Positions 1-8,958 of a stretch of DNA of 64,000 nucleotides are shown one piece after another. Source of the stretch: Pseudomonas fluorescens NCIMB 11764 (GTDB lineage Bacteria > Pseudomonadota > Gammaproteobacteria > Pseudomonadales > Pseudomonadaceae); contig NZ_CP010945.1 in assembly GCF_000293885.2 (NCBI RefSeq), forward strand, positions 3,926,001-3,990,000. The letters run 5' to 3'. Under the pieces are notes generated by a model. The model saw only the letters and a list, made by a program, of their open reading frames with translations. It had not been told where the DNA came from and did no database searches. Numbering within the stretch: position 1 is the stretch's first letter; each line of letters starts with the position of its first letter. A program made the translations under genes and the position numbers.

Positions 1-530
1 CGCGCACCGGGCTTGAACGGTTTTTCCCGGTGGTGAAGAGGGTGGATGACATGGACTGGGATCACGCCTCGGTCCGTGAGTGCGACTGGGTACCGGGCTG
101 CTATTACCTGATCCGCCGTGAAGTCATCGACCAGGTGGGCTTGTTCGATCCGCGCTACTTCCTCTATTACGAGGAGGTCGATCACTGCAAGCGCGTCAAG
201 CAGGCTGGCTGGAAAGTGGTGTATTACCCCGACACCACGGTGGTGCATATCGGCGGTGAGAGTGCCAAGACGGTTGTCGAGCTCAATGCGGTCAGTCGAC
301 AGATACCCAAGATACAGATCGAAAGCGAACTGTTGTACTTCCGCAAGCACCACGGTCTGTTGGGGCTGGCTTGGCATATGTTCCTGGTTTGCCTGGGAGA
401 TCTGATTCTGGCGCTCAAGGCACTGCTGAAAGGCCGTGGCCGAGCCGCCATCGCAACGTGCTGGCAGCATACGCGCGCTACTTGGGCGCTGCTGCGAGAA
501 ACCCGATTCGCTACCCAACCCACACGGTAG
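1..530 (+). CDS. Glycosyltransferase family 2, C-terminal part (5' end outside window)
   Basis: The reading frame is open from base 3 and runs to a TAG at 530, so the N-terminal nucleotide-sugar domain lies upstream of the window. What is visible is the acceptor half of a GT-A fold enzyme of the rhamnosyltransferase/WcaA type: a DWVPGCYYLIRR segment, then GLFDP and FLYYEEVDHCKR, which carries the acidic EEVD cluster usual in bacterial GT2 enzymes, then a VVHIGGESAK segment. A hydrophobic stretch (GLAWHMFLVCLGDLILALKA) near the end suggests membrane association. The enzyme probably adds one sugar to a lipid-linked exopolysaccharide repeat unit in the cytoplasm. It is the first visible gene of a closely packed forward operon; the next gene starts 8 bases downstream. 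Family is secure, sugar specificity unknown. Confidence 0.85.
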   Translation, partial: RTGLERFFPVVKRVDDMDWDHASVRECDWVPGCYYLIRREVIDQVGLFDPRYFLYYEEVDHCKRVKQAGWKVVYYPDTTVVHIGGESAKTVVELNAVSRQIPKIQIESELLYFRKHHGLLGLAWHMFLVCLGDLILALKALLKGRGRAAIATCWQHTRATWALLRETRFATQPTR

Positions 531-538
531 GTCAATCA

Positions 539-1090
539 ATGTTCGAGAATATACGCGCGGACTTGCGTGCCTATGGCGGTGATTGGGGTGCTCAGGGCCT
601 CTGGGTGATGCTGGTTTATCGCTTCGGACGCTGGCGTTACGGGGTGCGCCCGGCACTGTTGCGCAAGCTGCTCTCCTTTATCTACAAAGTCCTCTACAAA
701 CTGGTGCAGATCCTCACGGGCATCGAGCTGCCCTGTGAAGTCGTGATCGGACGCAACTTTGTCATCGATCATTTCGGCGGGATCATTATCAGTGGGTATG
801 CGCAGTTCGGCGATGATTGCCGGATCCGCAATGGCGTGGTCGTGGGCCTGAAGAATGTGAATGAGCCGATCGCCCCGGTGATCGGCAACAACGTTGATAT
901 CGGCACCGGGGCCAAGGTGCTGGGCAATATCCGCATTGGCAACAATGTCGTGATTGGTGCCAATGCCGTGGTGCTGACCGATGTACCGGATGACTCGGTG
1001 GCAGTGGGCGTACCCGCCATTATCAAGAGAAGGCAGTCGGCTGAAGCAACAGCATCCTCCCTGGACACTTCCGACTGCGACGCCAAGTGA
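539..1090 (+). CDS. Serine acetyltransferase-like hexapeptide O-acetyltransferase
   Basis: The 183-residue protein has an N-terminal helical section (about 1-65) and a left-handed beta-helix made of hexapeptide repeats (VIGNNV, IGTGAK, IRIGNN, VIGANA) over about 68-160. His78 in the VIDHFGG segment lies where the catalytic His of CysE/WcaB-type enzymes is found. In this setting it most likely transfers acetyl from acetyl-CoA onto a sugar of the exopolysaccharide rather than making O-acetylserine. The ATG at 539 was chosen because it sits 8 bases after the previous stop and gives the normal family N-terminus; the frame can be opened further upstream only through the preceding gene. The stop overlaps the GTG start of the next gene (GTGA), indicating translational coupling. 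Confidence 0.85.
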   Translation: MFENIRADLRAYGGDWGAQGLWVMLVYRFGRWRYGVRPALLRKLLSFIYKVLYKLVQILTGIELPCEVVIGRNFVIDHFGGIIISGYAQFGDDCRIRNGVVVGLKNVNEPIAPVIGNNVDIGTGAKVLGNIRIGNNVVIGANAVVLTDVPDDSVAVGVPAIIKRRQSAEATASSLDTSDCDAK

Positions 1091-2073
1091 ACCCCATGGC
1101 GATCGGCATGGGGGTCGTTGTTATCGGTCGCAACGAGGGCCTGCGGCTTGAGCGCTGCCTGGTTTCGCTGGTGGGTGCGGCAGAGCAGGTGGTCTATGTC
1201 GACTCTGGATCAACGGACGATTCGGTGGAGATGGCAAAGGCGCTCGGGGTCGAGGTGGTCGAGCTGGATATGTCGATCCCGTTTACGGCGGCCCGCGCTC
1301 GCAATGAAGGATTTGCCCGCCTGCAACGTCTGCTGCCGGCGATGCGCTACGTACAATTTGTCGACGGTGATTGCGAGGTTGTCGAAGGCTGGTTGTCCCG
1401 GGCACAGGACTTTCTCGATACCCGGCCTGACGTGGCGGTGGTCTGTGGGCGGCGCCGCGAACGATTTCCACAGCGCTCGATTTACAACTTGTTGTGCGAC
1501 CTCGAATGGGACACGCCGATAGGCGAGGCCAAGGCCTGTGGTGGCGATGCGTTGATGCGGGCGGATGCCTTCGCCGCAGCGTCGGGGTTTCGAGCGGACC
1601 TGATCGCCGGGGAAGAGCCCGAATTGTGTGTGCGCCTGCGGGCGAATGAATGGAAGGTCTGGCGTCTGGCCGAGGAAATGACTTTGCACGATGCGGCCAT
1701 GACCCGCTTCGGCCAGTGGTGGCGGCGTACATTGCGCGGCGGACATGCCTTTGCCGAAGGTGCTTTTTTACATGGGGCTGCACCGGAGAAACATTGGCTG
1801 CGGGAGTCGCGTCGTGCCTGGTTCTGGGGCTTGGGCGTGCCACTGGCGACGGTGATCGCACTGTTGATGCTGGGCTGGTCAGGGCTGCTTCTGCTGCTGG
1901 TCTACCCGTTGCAAGTCGTGCGCCTGGCTCGTCGAGGCGGTAGATCAAAGCGCGAAAACTGGCTGCTGGCTTTATTCCTCGTGCTGGGAAAATTTCCCGA
2001 GATGCTCGGGCAAGCCAAGTTTCTTCTGAACAGATTCGGCACCGGCAAAACCGCGTTGATCGAATACAAGTGA
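1087..2073 (+). CDS. Glycosyltransferase family 2 with C-terminal membrane segment
   Basis: The 328-residue protein begins with a GT-A nucleotide-sugar domain: VVVIGRNEG near the start, VDSGSTDDS, then the metal-binding FVDGDCEV motif around residue 95. A GEEPELCVRLR segment resembles the ED motif that supplies the catalytic base in GT2 enzymes. One or two hydrophobic helices near residues 245-280 (rich in Leu around LLMLGWSGLLLLLVYPLQVV) would anchor it to the inner membrane. The start may be the GTG at 1087, which overlaps the previous stop, or the ATG at 1096; both give the same catalytic domain. It belongs to the exopolysaccharide operon and probably extends the repeat unit; the sugar cannot be told from sequence. 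Confidence 0.85.
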   Translation: MNPMAIGMGVVVIGRNEGLRLERCLVSLVGAAEQVVYVDSGSTDDSVEMAKALGVEVVELDMSIPFTAARARNEGFARLQRLLPAMRYVQFVDGDCEVVEGWLSRAQDFLDTRPDVAVVCGRRRERFPQRSIYNLLCDLEWDTPIGEAKACGGDALMRADAFAAASGFRADLIAGEEPELCVRLRANEWKVWRLAEEMTLHDAAMTRFGQWWRRTLRGGHAFAEGAFLHGAAPEKHWLRESRRAWFWGLGVPLATVIALLMLGWSGLLLLLVYPLQVVRLARRGGRSKRENWLLALFLVLGKFPEMLGQAKFLLNRFGTGKTALIEYK

Positions 2074-2080
2074 GACGTCC

Positions 2081-3070
2081 ATGAATAATTGGCTGCTATT
2101 GAAGAGCGTGTTTACCTTGCATGCGGGCTATTCGTTAAGAGCCTTGAAAAACAAGCTTAAATTATTGGTTTTGATTGGGAAGAACTGGTCGGGGCTCAAT
2201 GTGTTTTTGGGGCGCATGTCGAATGCCCTGGGCAAGTCCGGTATTGAGAAGTTGGGGGCAGATTGTATCGGTGTCGTTCATTGGCCCTACATCAGTAAAA
2301 ACTGGAGCGCTCAGGACCGATTGGATGTGCTGGCTTCGCATTACGAAGTCATCACAAAAAGCTGCCCGCAATTATTGCTTTCCGGGCGAAGCGAACGTCT
2401 GGTGTTGAGTGACTTGTCGGAATACTCCGCGGGTTGTTTCCTGGTGCTGGACCGTCCTACATGGTTCATGCGGGAAGGGGAGCTGGTACTGAATTTGTTT
2501 CAGGGGGATCTGCGCATCGCCTCCATCGCGTTCTCCTTGTGCCGCACGGACACTGAGTTGTGTATTTTTATCGGCGCCGTTCAAGGGATACACAAAGGCG
2601 TGGAGAGTGATCTGTCGTTGAGCATCTACAGGGACCTGACAAAAGATTTTGAAGGTCTGCGGCCAAGAAGCTTTCTGATCGAAGTGATCAAATACCTTGC
2701 CATCAACCTTGGCGTTGAAAAAATCTATGCGGTAGGGGATGGGTATCGCCACCATCGTCACCCGTATTTCGGTACTGAAAAGGCTCAGGATCTGGCGGCA
2801 AATTACGACGTGATCTGGCTGGAGCACGGCGCGACGCCTTCGCAGCGCGAGGACTTTTTCGAGATTCCCATGGAGCCGTCCAGAAAACCGCTCGACAGTA
2901 TCGTCGCAAAAAAACGTGCCATGTACCGCCGACGCTATGAGCTTCTGGATGACACCTTCAGAAGGATAGACAGCGTGTTGTCAGCCAGTTACAGCAAGCG
3001 CCGTGACGTACCTGATCGCTGTACGACGGTGGAATCACCTGCAGCAATAACCCTCCGCAACGACAACTAA
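2081..3070 (+). CDS. DUF535 (VirK/YbjX) family protein
   Basis: The 329-residue protein matches the DUF535 family that contains VirK and YbjX: an N-terminal section ending in LGRMSNALGKSG, a central GELVLNLFQGDLRIASIAFSL strand-rich block, an IGAVQG segment, and the C-terminal hallmark region GDGYRHHRHPYFG followed by YDVIWLEHG and a basic tail (KKRAMYRRRYELLD). Family members are cytoplasmic or membrane-associated and have been linked to virulence and envelope/LPS changes in enterobacteria, but no reaction is established. Its place between glycosyltransferase genes, 7 bases after one and 12 before the next, argues for a role in surface polysaccharide biosynthesis. The codon use is slightly more AT-rich than its neighbours. 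Confidence 0.8.
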   Translation: MNNWLLLKSVFTLHAGYSLRALKNKLKLLVLIGKNWSGLNVFLGRMSNALGKSGIEKLGADCIGVVHWPYISKNWSAQDRLDVLASHYEVITKSCPQLLLSGRSERLVLSDLSEYSAGCFLVLDRPTWFMREGELVLNLFQGDLRIASIAFSLCRTDTELCIFIGAVQGIHKGVESDLSLSIYRDLTKDFEGLRPRSFLIEVIKYLAINLGVEKIYAVGDGYRHHRHPYFGTEKAQDLAANYDVIWLEHGATPSQREDFFEIPMEPSRKPLDSIVAKKRAMYRRRYELLDDTFRRIDSVLSASYSKRRDVPDRCTTVESPAAITLRNDN

Positions 3071-3082
3071 GCCTGGGTTCCT

Positions 3083-4285
3083 ATGCGCATTGCTTATTTC
3101 ATCAATCAGTACCCCAAGGTCAGCCATAGCTTCATTCGTCGCGAGATTCTGGCGGTGGAACGTCAGGGTTTTGAGGTGCAGCGTATCGCGCTGCGTGGCT
3201 GGGATGCCGAGTTGGTGGATGCCGAGGACGTGTCCGAGCGCGATAAAACCCGGTATATCTTGCAGGACGGAATAAAAGGGTTGTTGGGTCCCGCGCTGCA
3301 GGTATTGCGCGCCCAGCCACGCCGCTTCTTTTCGGCACTGTGGCTGGCGTTACGCATGGGCCGGCGTGCTGATCGCGCCTGGCCGTATCACCTGGTTTAC
3401 CTGCTCGAAGCCTGTCGCCTGCTGACCTGGTTGCAGGCGTTCGGCGCGAGGCATGTGCATGCGCATTTCGGCACTAACTCCACCGAGGTGGTAATGCTGG
3501 CCAACGCGCTCGGCGGGCCAGCGTACAGTTTTACCGTGCACGGCCCGGAAGAGTTCGACAAACCGCAGTTCATTCATCTGGGCGAGAAAGTACGGCGCGC
3601 GGCGTTTGTCGCGGCCATCAGTTCTTATGGCCGCAGCCAGTTGTTTCGCTGGGTGGATCATTCGCACTGGGCAAAAGTAAAAGTGGTGTATTGCGGCCTG
3701 GAGCGGTCCTTTCACGATGTGACGCCGGTGGCGGTGCCTGCCGTGCCGCGTCTGGTTTGCGTCGGTCGCTTGTGTGAGCAAAAGGGTCAGTTGCTGTTGC
3801 TGGAGGCCGCGCGTCTGTTGGCCGCGCAAGCCGTGGAGTTCGAAATCGTACTGGCTGGCGATGGGGAAATGCGTGGGCAAATCGAGGCCCTGATTGCACA
3901 GTATGGCTTGCAGTCGAAGGTACGCATTACCGGCTGGATCAGCAGCGACCAGGTGCGTACGGAAATTCTTGCCGCGCGCGCCCTGGTACTGCCCAGCTTT
4001 GCCGAGGGCCTGCCGGTGGTCATCATGGAAGCCATGGCCTTGCGCCGGCCGGTGTTGACGACTTATGTGGCGGGCATTCCCGAGCTCGTGCGCCAGGGCG
4101 AGAACGGCTGGCTGTTTCCCGCCGGCGAAGTGGAGGCGCTGGCCGCGGCGATGGCGGACTGCCTCGCGCAACCTGTCGAGGTGTTGCAGCGGATGGGCGA
4201 AGCGGCCTGGCAGCGGGTGGTGGAACGCCACGATATCGATACCGAAGCAGCCAGGTTGGCTGATTTATTCAAGGCACAAGCATGA
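3083..4285 (+). CDS. Glycosyltransferase family 4 (WcaL-like)
   Basis: This is a 400-residue GT-B fold retaining glycosyltransferase. The N-terminal acceptor domain starts MRIAYFINQYPKVSHSFIRRE, close to colanic-acid WcaL/AmsK-type enzymes, and contains HVHAHFGTNSTEV and FTVHGPEEFD. The C-terminal donor domain has LVCVGRLCEQKGQ, LAGDGEMRGQIE and the E-x7-E signature FAEGLPVVIMEAMA that positions the nucleotide sugar. It is cytoplasmic, acting at the membrane surface on a lipid-linked intermediate. The start ATG at 3083 lies 12 bases after the DUF535 stop, and the stop overlaps the next start (ATGA at 4282-4285). Family assignment is firm; the sugar is not. Confidence 0.88.
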   Translation: MRIAYFINQYPKVSHSFIRREILAVERQGFEVQRIALRGWDAELVDAEDVSERDKTRYILQDGIKGLLGPALQVLRAQPRRFFSALWLALRMGRRADRAWPYHLVYLLEACRLLTWLQAFGARHVHAHFGTNSTEVVMLANALGGPAYSFTVHGPEEFDKPQFIHLGEKVRRAAFVAAISSYGRSQLFRWVDHSHWAKVKVVYCGLERSFHDVTPVAVPAVPRLVCVGRLCEQKGQLLLLEAARLLAAQAVEFEIVLAGDGEMRGQIEALIAQYGLQSKVRITGWISSDQVRTEILAARALVLPSFAEGLPVVIMEAMALRRPVLTTYVAGIPELVRQGENGWLFPAGEVEALAAAMADCLAQPVEVLQRMGEAAWQRVVERHDIDTEAARLADLFKAQA

Positions 4286-5469
4286 TCACGTTACTGGGTT
4301 GGCTGTTCAGCGCACTGCTGGTGCTCATCGTCCCGCCGGTATTGGTGTTGTCTGCCCAGGTGTTGCTGGCCTGTCTGCCTGCGCGGTCACGTCCGTTGAC
4401 GCCGGGACCGCGGCCGAGGGTGGCGGTGCTGGTGCCGGCGCACAATGAATCCTCACTCATCGTTGCGACGCTGGACAGCATCCGGCCGCAGCTGCGGGAA
4501 GGCGATCGCCTGTTGGTGGTGGCGGACAATTGTTCTGACGACACCGCAGCGCTGGCCCGCGCCGCGGGTGCCGAGGTGGTGGAACGTCGCAACGAACAGC
4601 AGCGTGGCAAGGGGTATGCGCTGGACTTTGGGGTGCGCCATCTGGCGATCGACGCGCCGGACGTCATGATCATTGTCGATGCCGACTCCCTGGTGAGTGA
4701 AGGCTCGATCGAGCGTCTCGCCGTGTGTTGCATCAACTCGGGGCGGCCAGCGCAGGCACTGTATCTAATGCATGCTCCAGCGGGTTCCGGGTTGAAAGTG
4801 CAGCTTGCCGAGTTCGCCTGGTGTGTGAAAAACCGAGTGCGGCCGCAAGGTTGGGCACGGCTTGGCTTGCCTTGTTCATTAATGGGCTCGGGCATGGCTT
4901 TCGTCTGGAAGGACCTGGCTTTGGTCGATCTCGCCAGCGGCCATATCGTCGAAGATCTGAAGATGGGCCTGGATTTTTGTCGAAGCGGCAAGCCGCCTTT
5001 GTTTTGTCCCGATGGGCTGGTCACCAGTTATTTTCCGCGCAGTGACGAAGGCTTGAGTATCCAGCGTAAGCGTTGGGAACACGGTCATCTGGGGGTCATC
5101 CTGGGGGATGCGCCAAAGTTGATGGTAGAGGCGATCACCCGGCGTAACGGGAGCCTGTTAGCGATGACGCTGGATTTGCTGGTGCCTCCGCTGGCCTTGC
5201 TGACGTTGGTTCTGGCCGCAGCCTTTATCCTCTCATGGCTGGTGTTTTTGCTGGGCGGAGCATTGGCGCCCGCATTGATCGCTTCGCTGGGGATGGCTCT
5301 GTTGGGAGGGACTGTCCTGCTGGCGTGGAGTCGCTTCGGTCGGGGGATCATCGCTTTTTCGACACTGTTGTATGCGCCGTTCTACGCGTTAAAAAAAATC
5401 CCCCTGTACATTGGCTTTATTCTGAAGCGTCAGGTTGAGTGGGTGCGGTCGAAGAGGGACGATAATTAA
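4282..5469 (+). CDS. Membrane glycosyltransferase family 2, cellulose-synthase-like topology
   Basis: The 395-residue protein has an N-terminal transmembrane segment (about 5-35), a cytosolic GT2 domain (about 48-275) and two C-terminal membrane regions (about 290-345 and 355-375). The catalytic domain shows VAVLVPAHNE, LVVADNCSDDT, the metal-binding IIVDADS, the acceptor-side EDLKMGLD and the QRKRWEHGH element equivalent to the QxxRW motif of processive synthases. It may therefore make a glycosidic bond close to the membrane and could be processive, although monofunctional relatives exist. Overlaps of 4 bases upstream (ATGA) and 1 base downstream (TAATG) place it firmly in the operon. Confidence 0.87.
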   Translation: MITLLGWLFSALLVLIVPPVLVLSAQVLLACLPARSRPLTPGPRPRVAVLVPAHNESSLIVATLDSIRPQLREGDRLLVVADNCSDDTAALARAAGAEVVERRNEQQRGKGYALDFGVRHLAIDAPDVMIIVDADSLVSEGSIERLAVCCINSGRPAQALYLMHAPAGSGLKVQLAEFAWCVKNRVRPQGWARLGLPCSLMGSGMAFVWKDLALVDLASGHIVEDLKMGLDFCRSGKPPLFCPDGLVTSYFPRSDEGLSIQRKRWEHGHLGVILGDAPKLMVEAITRRNGSLLAMTLDLLVPPLALLTLVLAAAFILSWLVFLLGGALAPALIASLGMALLGGTVLLAWSRFGRGIIAFSTLLYAPFYALKKIPLYIGFILKRQVEWVRSKRDDN

Positions 5470-6203
5470 TGCACGCTTTGTCCTGGCAACACCGTTGGCA
5501 AACGATTACCCGAAAACTCAGGGTGGTCAGCGATGTTGATGATGAGCAACGATTGATTGAGGTGTTGTCCAGACCTGAAGGGACGACCGTGCTCGGATTC
5601 GCCAATGCCCATGCCATGAACCTGGTGGCAGCCAATACCGATTACCATAGCGCGCTGCTCTCGGCGGATGTGCTGCTGCGCGATGGCTCCGGCCTGGCCA
5701 TCCTGTTTCGTCGCCTCGGACTGGAGCCGGGACTGAATATGAACGGCACCGATTTCATCCCCAAACTGCTGGCCGCGTACAAGGGCCGGCGTGTGGCTTT
5801 CTGGGGGACTGAAGAGCCTTTTCTGACCCATGCCGTGCGGCACAGCGAAGCGCAATTTGCGGTCAATGTTGTCTCTGCGCATCATGGCTTCGCGCCAGTG
5901 GATACCTACATCAACCTTGCCCGGGAGTTTCAGCCGGAACTGGTTGTGCTGGGGATGGGCATGCCCAAGCAAGAAGCCGTTGCTGCCAGGCTGGCCGACA
6001 GCGGCGTGCCCTGTCTTGTCGTGTGCGGCGGGGCGATCCTGGACTTTCTTGGCGGCAAGGTGACTCGCGCTCCGCAATGGGTGCGTCGTATCGGTTGCGA
6101 ATGGGTGTTCAGACTCATCACGGAGCCAAAGCGACTCTTCCGTCGTTACGTGATGGGCAACCCGCTGTTTCTACTGCGTACTTTGATCTTCAGGCAAGCC
6201 TGA
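5469..6203 (+). CDS. WecG/TagA/CpsF family glycosyltransferase (GT26)
   Basis: The 244-residue protein carries the GT26 core: an FANAHAMNLVAAN segment, a substrate-site block with LLRDGSGLAILFRRLG, MNGTDFIPKLL with the conserved NGTDF aspartate, then ELVVLGMGMPKQE and CGGAILDFLGGKVTRAPQW. These motifs are typical of N-acetylmannosaminyl/glucosyl transferases that act on undecaprenyl-diphosphate-linked intermediates. The start ATG overlaps the preceding stop by one base (TAATG). It is the last gene of the packed run; about 375 non-coding bases follow, so it likely closes the operon. It probably adds an early or second sugar to the lipid-linked unit. Confidence 0.88.
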   Translation: MHALSWQHRWQTITRKLRVVSDVDDEQRLIEVLSRPEGTTVLGFANAHAMNLVAANTDYHSALLSADVLLRDGSGLAILFRRLGLEPGLNMNGTDFIPKLLAAYKGRRVAFWGTEEPFLTHAVRHSEAQFAVNVVSAHHGFAPVDTYINLAREFQPELVVLGMGMPKQEAVAARLADSGVPCLVVCGGAILDFLGGKVTRAPQWVRRIGCEWVFRLITEPKRLFRRYVMGNPLFLLRTLIFRQA

Positions 6204-6578
6204 CTCAACAGGTCTTTTGATACCTGGCTCAAGCTTTTCCGGCGCCATAAAAACAGCGTCTGAAATATCTTGCAAAACTTCGGCGTTACACCTTTACTCA
6301 TGTTGAAGTTTCGACTTGGCGGGTGTGCTTGAGGTTGTTTGCTTCATTAAGATTGGCGTCAACAAAATGTTGTCGAACAATCTTGAGTTCCAGGGAAGGA
6401 GTGGCGAGTTTTTCGCAAGAAGAAGGGTGGCAGGCTCAAAGTGGATGACGGATTGTATCGAGATTGTAATAACCGACCGTTTTGAACAATGTGCTCAGTT
6501 GTCGCGCTTTCATTTCAAGTCTTTGGTTTATTGATTTGAAACTAAAATGGCCCTTCCTTGAATTGTGCTAATAACCAA
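6204..6578. other. Intergenic region between the polysaccharide operon and the FemAB-like gene
   Basis: This stretch is visibly more AT-rich than the operon before it. A weak inverted repeat CAGGT/ACCTG lies at 6209-6226 just after the WecG-type gene, but no clear U-tract follows it. A 72-codon open frame at 6316-6534 has no recognisable similarity and no good ribosome site, and I do not call it. The region probably holds the promoter of the next two genes; I could not identify convincing promoter boxes. Confidence 0.5.
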
Positions 6579-7721
6579 ATGAAAGAATATATAGCAGAAC
6601 CCATGCGTCGCTTATTAACTCCTTCAATGCGATTTGAGCTAAGGAAAGCTGTCGCCTGGCTGCGGGATATTCTCGGACGAGCCTGTTTTTGGCGCTGGGA
6701 AATTGTCAGGTTCAAACTGCGGGAAGACAGCCTCTACGACATACTTTATGTGGGCAGGAAAACACAGCGGGAGTTTGTGAAGGTTTTACTGGGCGTTCAA
6801 TCTCAAGGGGTTGATGGGCCGTTGAAGCTGGGCAAGTCAGACCGGACAGTGGTGGTCAGCGAAATGCCGACCCCGGGGGCCTTATACGTGCCTCAGTACT
6901 TGAGTGCTGTCGTGCCGCTGAGCAGGTCAATCGACGAGATCACCGCGAGATACAACACCGAGCTGCGTCGGAACCTGCGCAAGAATCGTCTGCGTTACCG
7001 CATGAAGCAAGCGTTGAACGATGACGAGATTGAAATCGCCGATCGGGAAATGCTTCAACCTTATGCCGCGGCCCGGCATGGTTCGGCCGCCTCACAAATT
7101 GAAGCACAGGAAGTTCATCGGGTGGCAAAAGTTGCCGGGCGACTCGATCTGGTGCTGCTGGAAGACGAGGTTGTTGCATGCCATCTTGGCTGCGTAGTCA
7201 CCCGGGCAGGTAAGCGTTATTGGAGTACCGTGCGCTTCGGTTACCCCGATGTAGTGTTTTCGGATACAAAGAAATTACGTGAAGTTAACTCCATTACCAC
7301 TTTCATGGCGCTGGAATGGGCGATTGAAAATGGTTTTGACTATTACGATATTGGAACTTGCCTGGCACGCCCGGACGACGGGCTTCTGGAATGGAAAAGA
7401 AGACGCGGTGGCGATGTCGATACGCTGGGTAACCACGGTTATTTGTTTGTTCAACTGCCCAAGGCAGGTGCAGCTCAGTTTCTCTGGGAGGCGCCGTTAT
7501 TTGCGGTTGAGGGTAAAAACCTGACACTTCATCTTGGGTTGCCGGACGGGCCGAGTGATGAAGAAGTTGCCAGCCGATATCGCGAGATGGGATTTGGTGG
7601 TCTTTCGACAATATATATCCATTGTTCCAGAGTGCCGGGAGAAGCGCTTCTCGACACCTTGCGCAGTCGTTACGCTCATTTGAAGTTGCCCCCTGTCCTG
7701 GAAATTGTTGTATCCACCTGA
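6579..7721 (+). CDS. FemAB-like/GNAT-fold acyltransferase
   Basis: The protein of about 380 residues has a C-terminal GNAT-type half of the kind seen in FemAB-like and 'Acetyltransf_6' proteins: ARYNTELRRNLRKNRLRYR, then LVLLEDEVVACHLGCVV, SDTKKLREVNSITTFMALEWAIENGFDYYDIG and a final GLLEWKRRRGGDVD. In polysaccharide clusters such proteins usually add an acyl or aminoacyl group to a sugar. The ATG at 6579 is preferred; a TTG at 6558 would add seven residues. It is followed by a GT61-like gene in the same direction after 77 bases. Both are less GC-rich than the preceding operon. Substrate is unknown. Confidence 0.65.
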   Translation: MKEYIAEPMRRLLTPSMRFELRKAVAWLRDILGRACFWRWEIVRFKLREDSLYDILYVGRKTQREFVKVLLGVQSQGVDGPLKLGKSDRTVVVSEMPTPGALYVPQYLSAVVPLSRSIDEITARYNTELRRNLRKNRLRYRMKQALNDDEIEIADREMLQPYAAARHGSAASQIEAQEVHRVAKVAGRLDLVLLEDEVVACHLGCVVTRAGKRYWSTVRFGYPDVVFSDTKKLREVNSITTFMALEWAIENGFDYYDIGTCLARPDDGLLEWKRRRGGDVDTLGNHGYLFVQLPKAGAAQFLWEAPLFAVEGKNLTLHLGLPDGPSDEEVASRYREMGFGGLSTIYIHCSRVPGEALLDTLRSRYAHLKLPPVLEIVVST

Positions 7722-7798
7722 ACAAGTTGTTGCCTTTAAAAAGCCGGTTTTAACCAAGAACGCTTGTTGCTGTTTATCCATATCTGGATGGGGTGGCT

Positions 7799-8935
7799 AT
7801 GTCTCAATTTAATGCATTGACGAGTGGCGGCCAATCGAAATGGAGCTTCGCGGCGTATAAGCACCTTTTCAACACGCGTGTCACTCGGACGCCGTCGCTG
7901 GCCCTTCAGAGTCAGGCCGTGAAAACCTGGGACATTGCCCCGGGCGAAATCGCGATGGCTCCGCCCGCGTTCTACCTGCCCGATCAACTGGAGCGTATGA
8001 CGGGTTGGGCCGAGGCGCTTTTTTATCCTCATGAGCATCCTCGACGCACAATGGAAGGTATCGGTCGTGTTGAACATAGTCCGACCCGAGGCTACTTGCT
8101 GAAGGATGTCTGGTTGATCGATGGCACGCTCTACAAAGGCAATGCCAAATCATGGTTGACCCCGGGTGCTGGCCGGTTACCGGGCATTCGCGTAGAAAAC
8201 GAAATCGATCGCGGCGCGTTGTATTGCACTGCGGGGGGAAACAAATGGTTTGGCACCTGGCTGATGGATGATTGTTTGACCTATCGATTAGCCTGCGACG
8301 AAGGTGTCCCGGTGACCACGGCACCCTTTGCCGATAATGTTTCCATTGCCAGGAACGGCATACTTCATGCCCCCGGTTACGAGAACTGGCTGGACATGAG
8401 GCCCGTTCGCTTACGTAATGCTTTTTTCCGTGAACTCGTGATCTTTGACGATCTGAGCCAAAACCGAAACAAGCACCTGCGTTTCCGGGCGATGGGTGAA
8501 AAATTGCTGTCGCACGTCAACGTCAGCGCTCATCCGGGCGTGTTCATCCTGCGAGGCGGCAAGGGTGAGCTGCGATTGCTGCGCAATGAGAGGGAACTGG
8601 CAGAGCGCCTGCGTGACCGCAGAGGCTTTCGCATTCTCGACCCGGCGACATCCGATGTTCCAACCATTGTCGCGGCCTGTGCCGGGGCAAGAACCGTGAT
8701 AGGGATCGAGGGGAGCCAGCTTATCCATGGGGTCAATGTGCTTCCCCCGGGCGGCTCGCTGCTCGTTTTGCAGCCGCCTGATCGTTTCGTCTGTTTCTTC
8801 AAATACCTGACCGATCGTGACCGGCAGAACTTTGGCTTTGTGGTCGGCACGCCCGCGGGCACCGGTTTCACCATTGACCCCGATGAAGTGGAGCGCACGC
8901 TGGATCTCTTTCCGTCATCGTACGGCGAGGCTTAA
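7799..8935 (+). CDS. GT61-like (DUF563) glycosyltransferase
   Basis: The 378-residue protein resembles the GT61/DUF563 family: LLKDVWLIDGTLYKGNAKSW at the N-terminal half, GTWLMDDCLTYRLACDEG, a central FFRELVIFDDLSQNRNKHLRFRA block, and a C-terminal nucleotide-binding half with VFILRGGKGELRLLRNE, GFRILDP and the typical IGIEGSQLIHGVNVLPPGG. Bacterial members act in capsule or exopolysaccharide synthesis. The ATG at 7799 is likely; a GTG at 7793 is also in frame. It runs convergently towards the WcaJ-type gene, whose stop lies 23 bases beyond its own. Family call is moderate because only motif memory was used. Confidence 0.7.
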   Translation: MSQFNALTSGGQSKWSFAAYKHLFNTRVTRTPSLALQSQAVKTWDIAPGEIAMAPPAFYLPDQLERMTGWAEALFYPHEHPRRTMEGIGRVEHSPTRGYLLKDVWLIDGTLYKGNAKSWLTPGAGRLPGIRVENEIDRGALYCTAGGNKWFGTWLMDDCLTYRLACDEGVPVTTAPFADNVSIARNGILHAPGYENWLDMRPVRLRNAFFRELVIFDDLSQNRNKHLRFRAMGEKLLSHVNVSAHPGVFILRGGKGELRLLRNERELAERLRDRRGFRILDPATSDVPTIVAACAGARTVIGIEGSQLIHGVNVLPPGGSLLVLQPPDRFVCFFKYLTDRDRQNFGFVVGTPAGTGFTIDPDEVERTLDLFPSSYGEA

Positions 8936-8958
8936 TCCTCGCCTTTACGCGTGACCGG

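Noticed and set aside
6316..6534. 72-codon frame between the WecG-type and FemAB-like genes
   Set aside because: No homology recognised, no ribosome site, AT-rich non-coding look.
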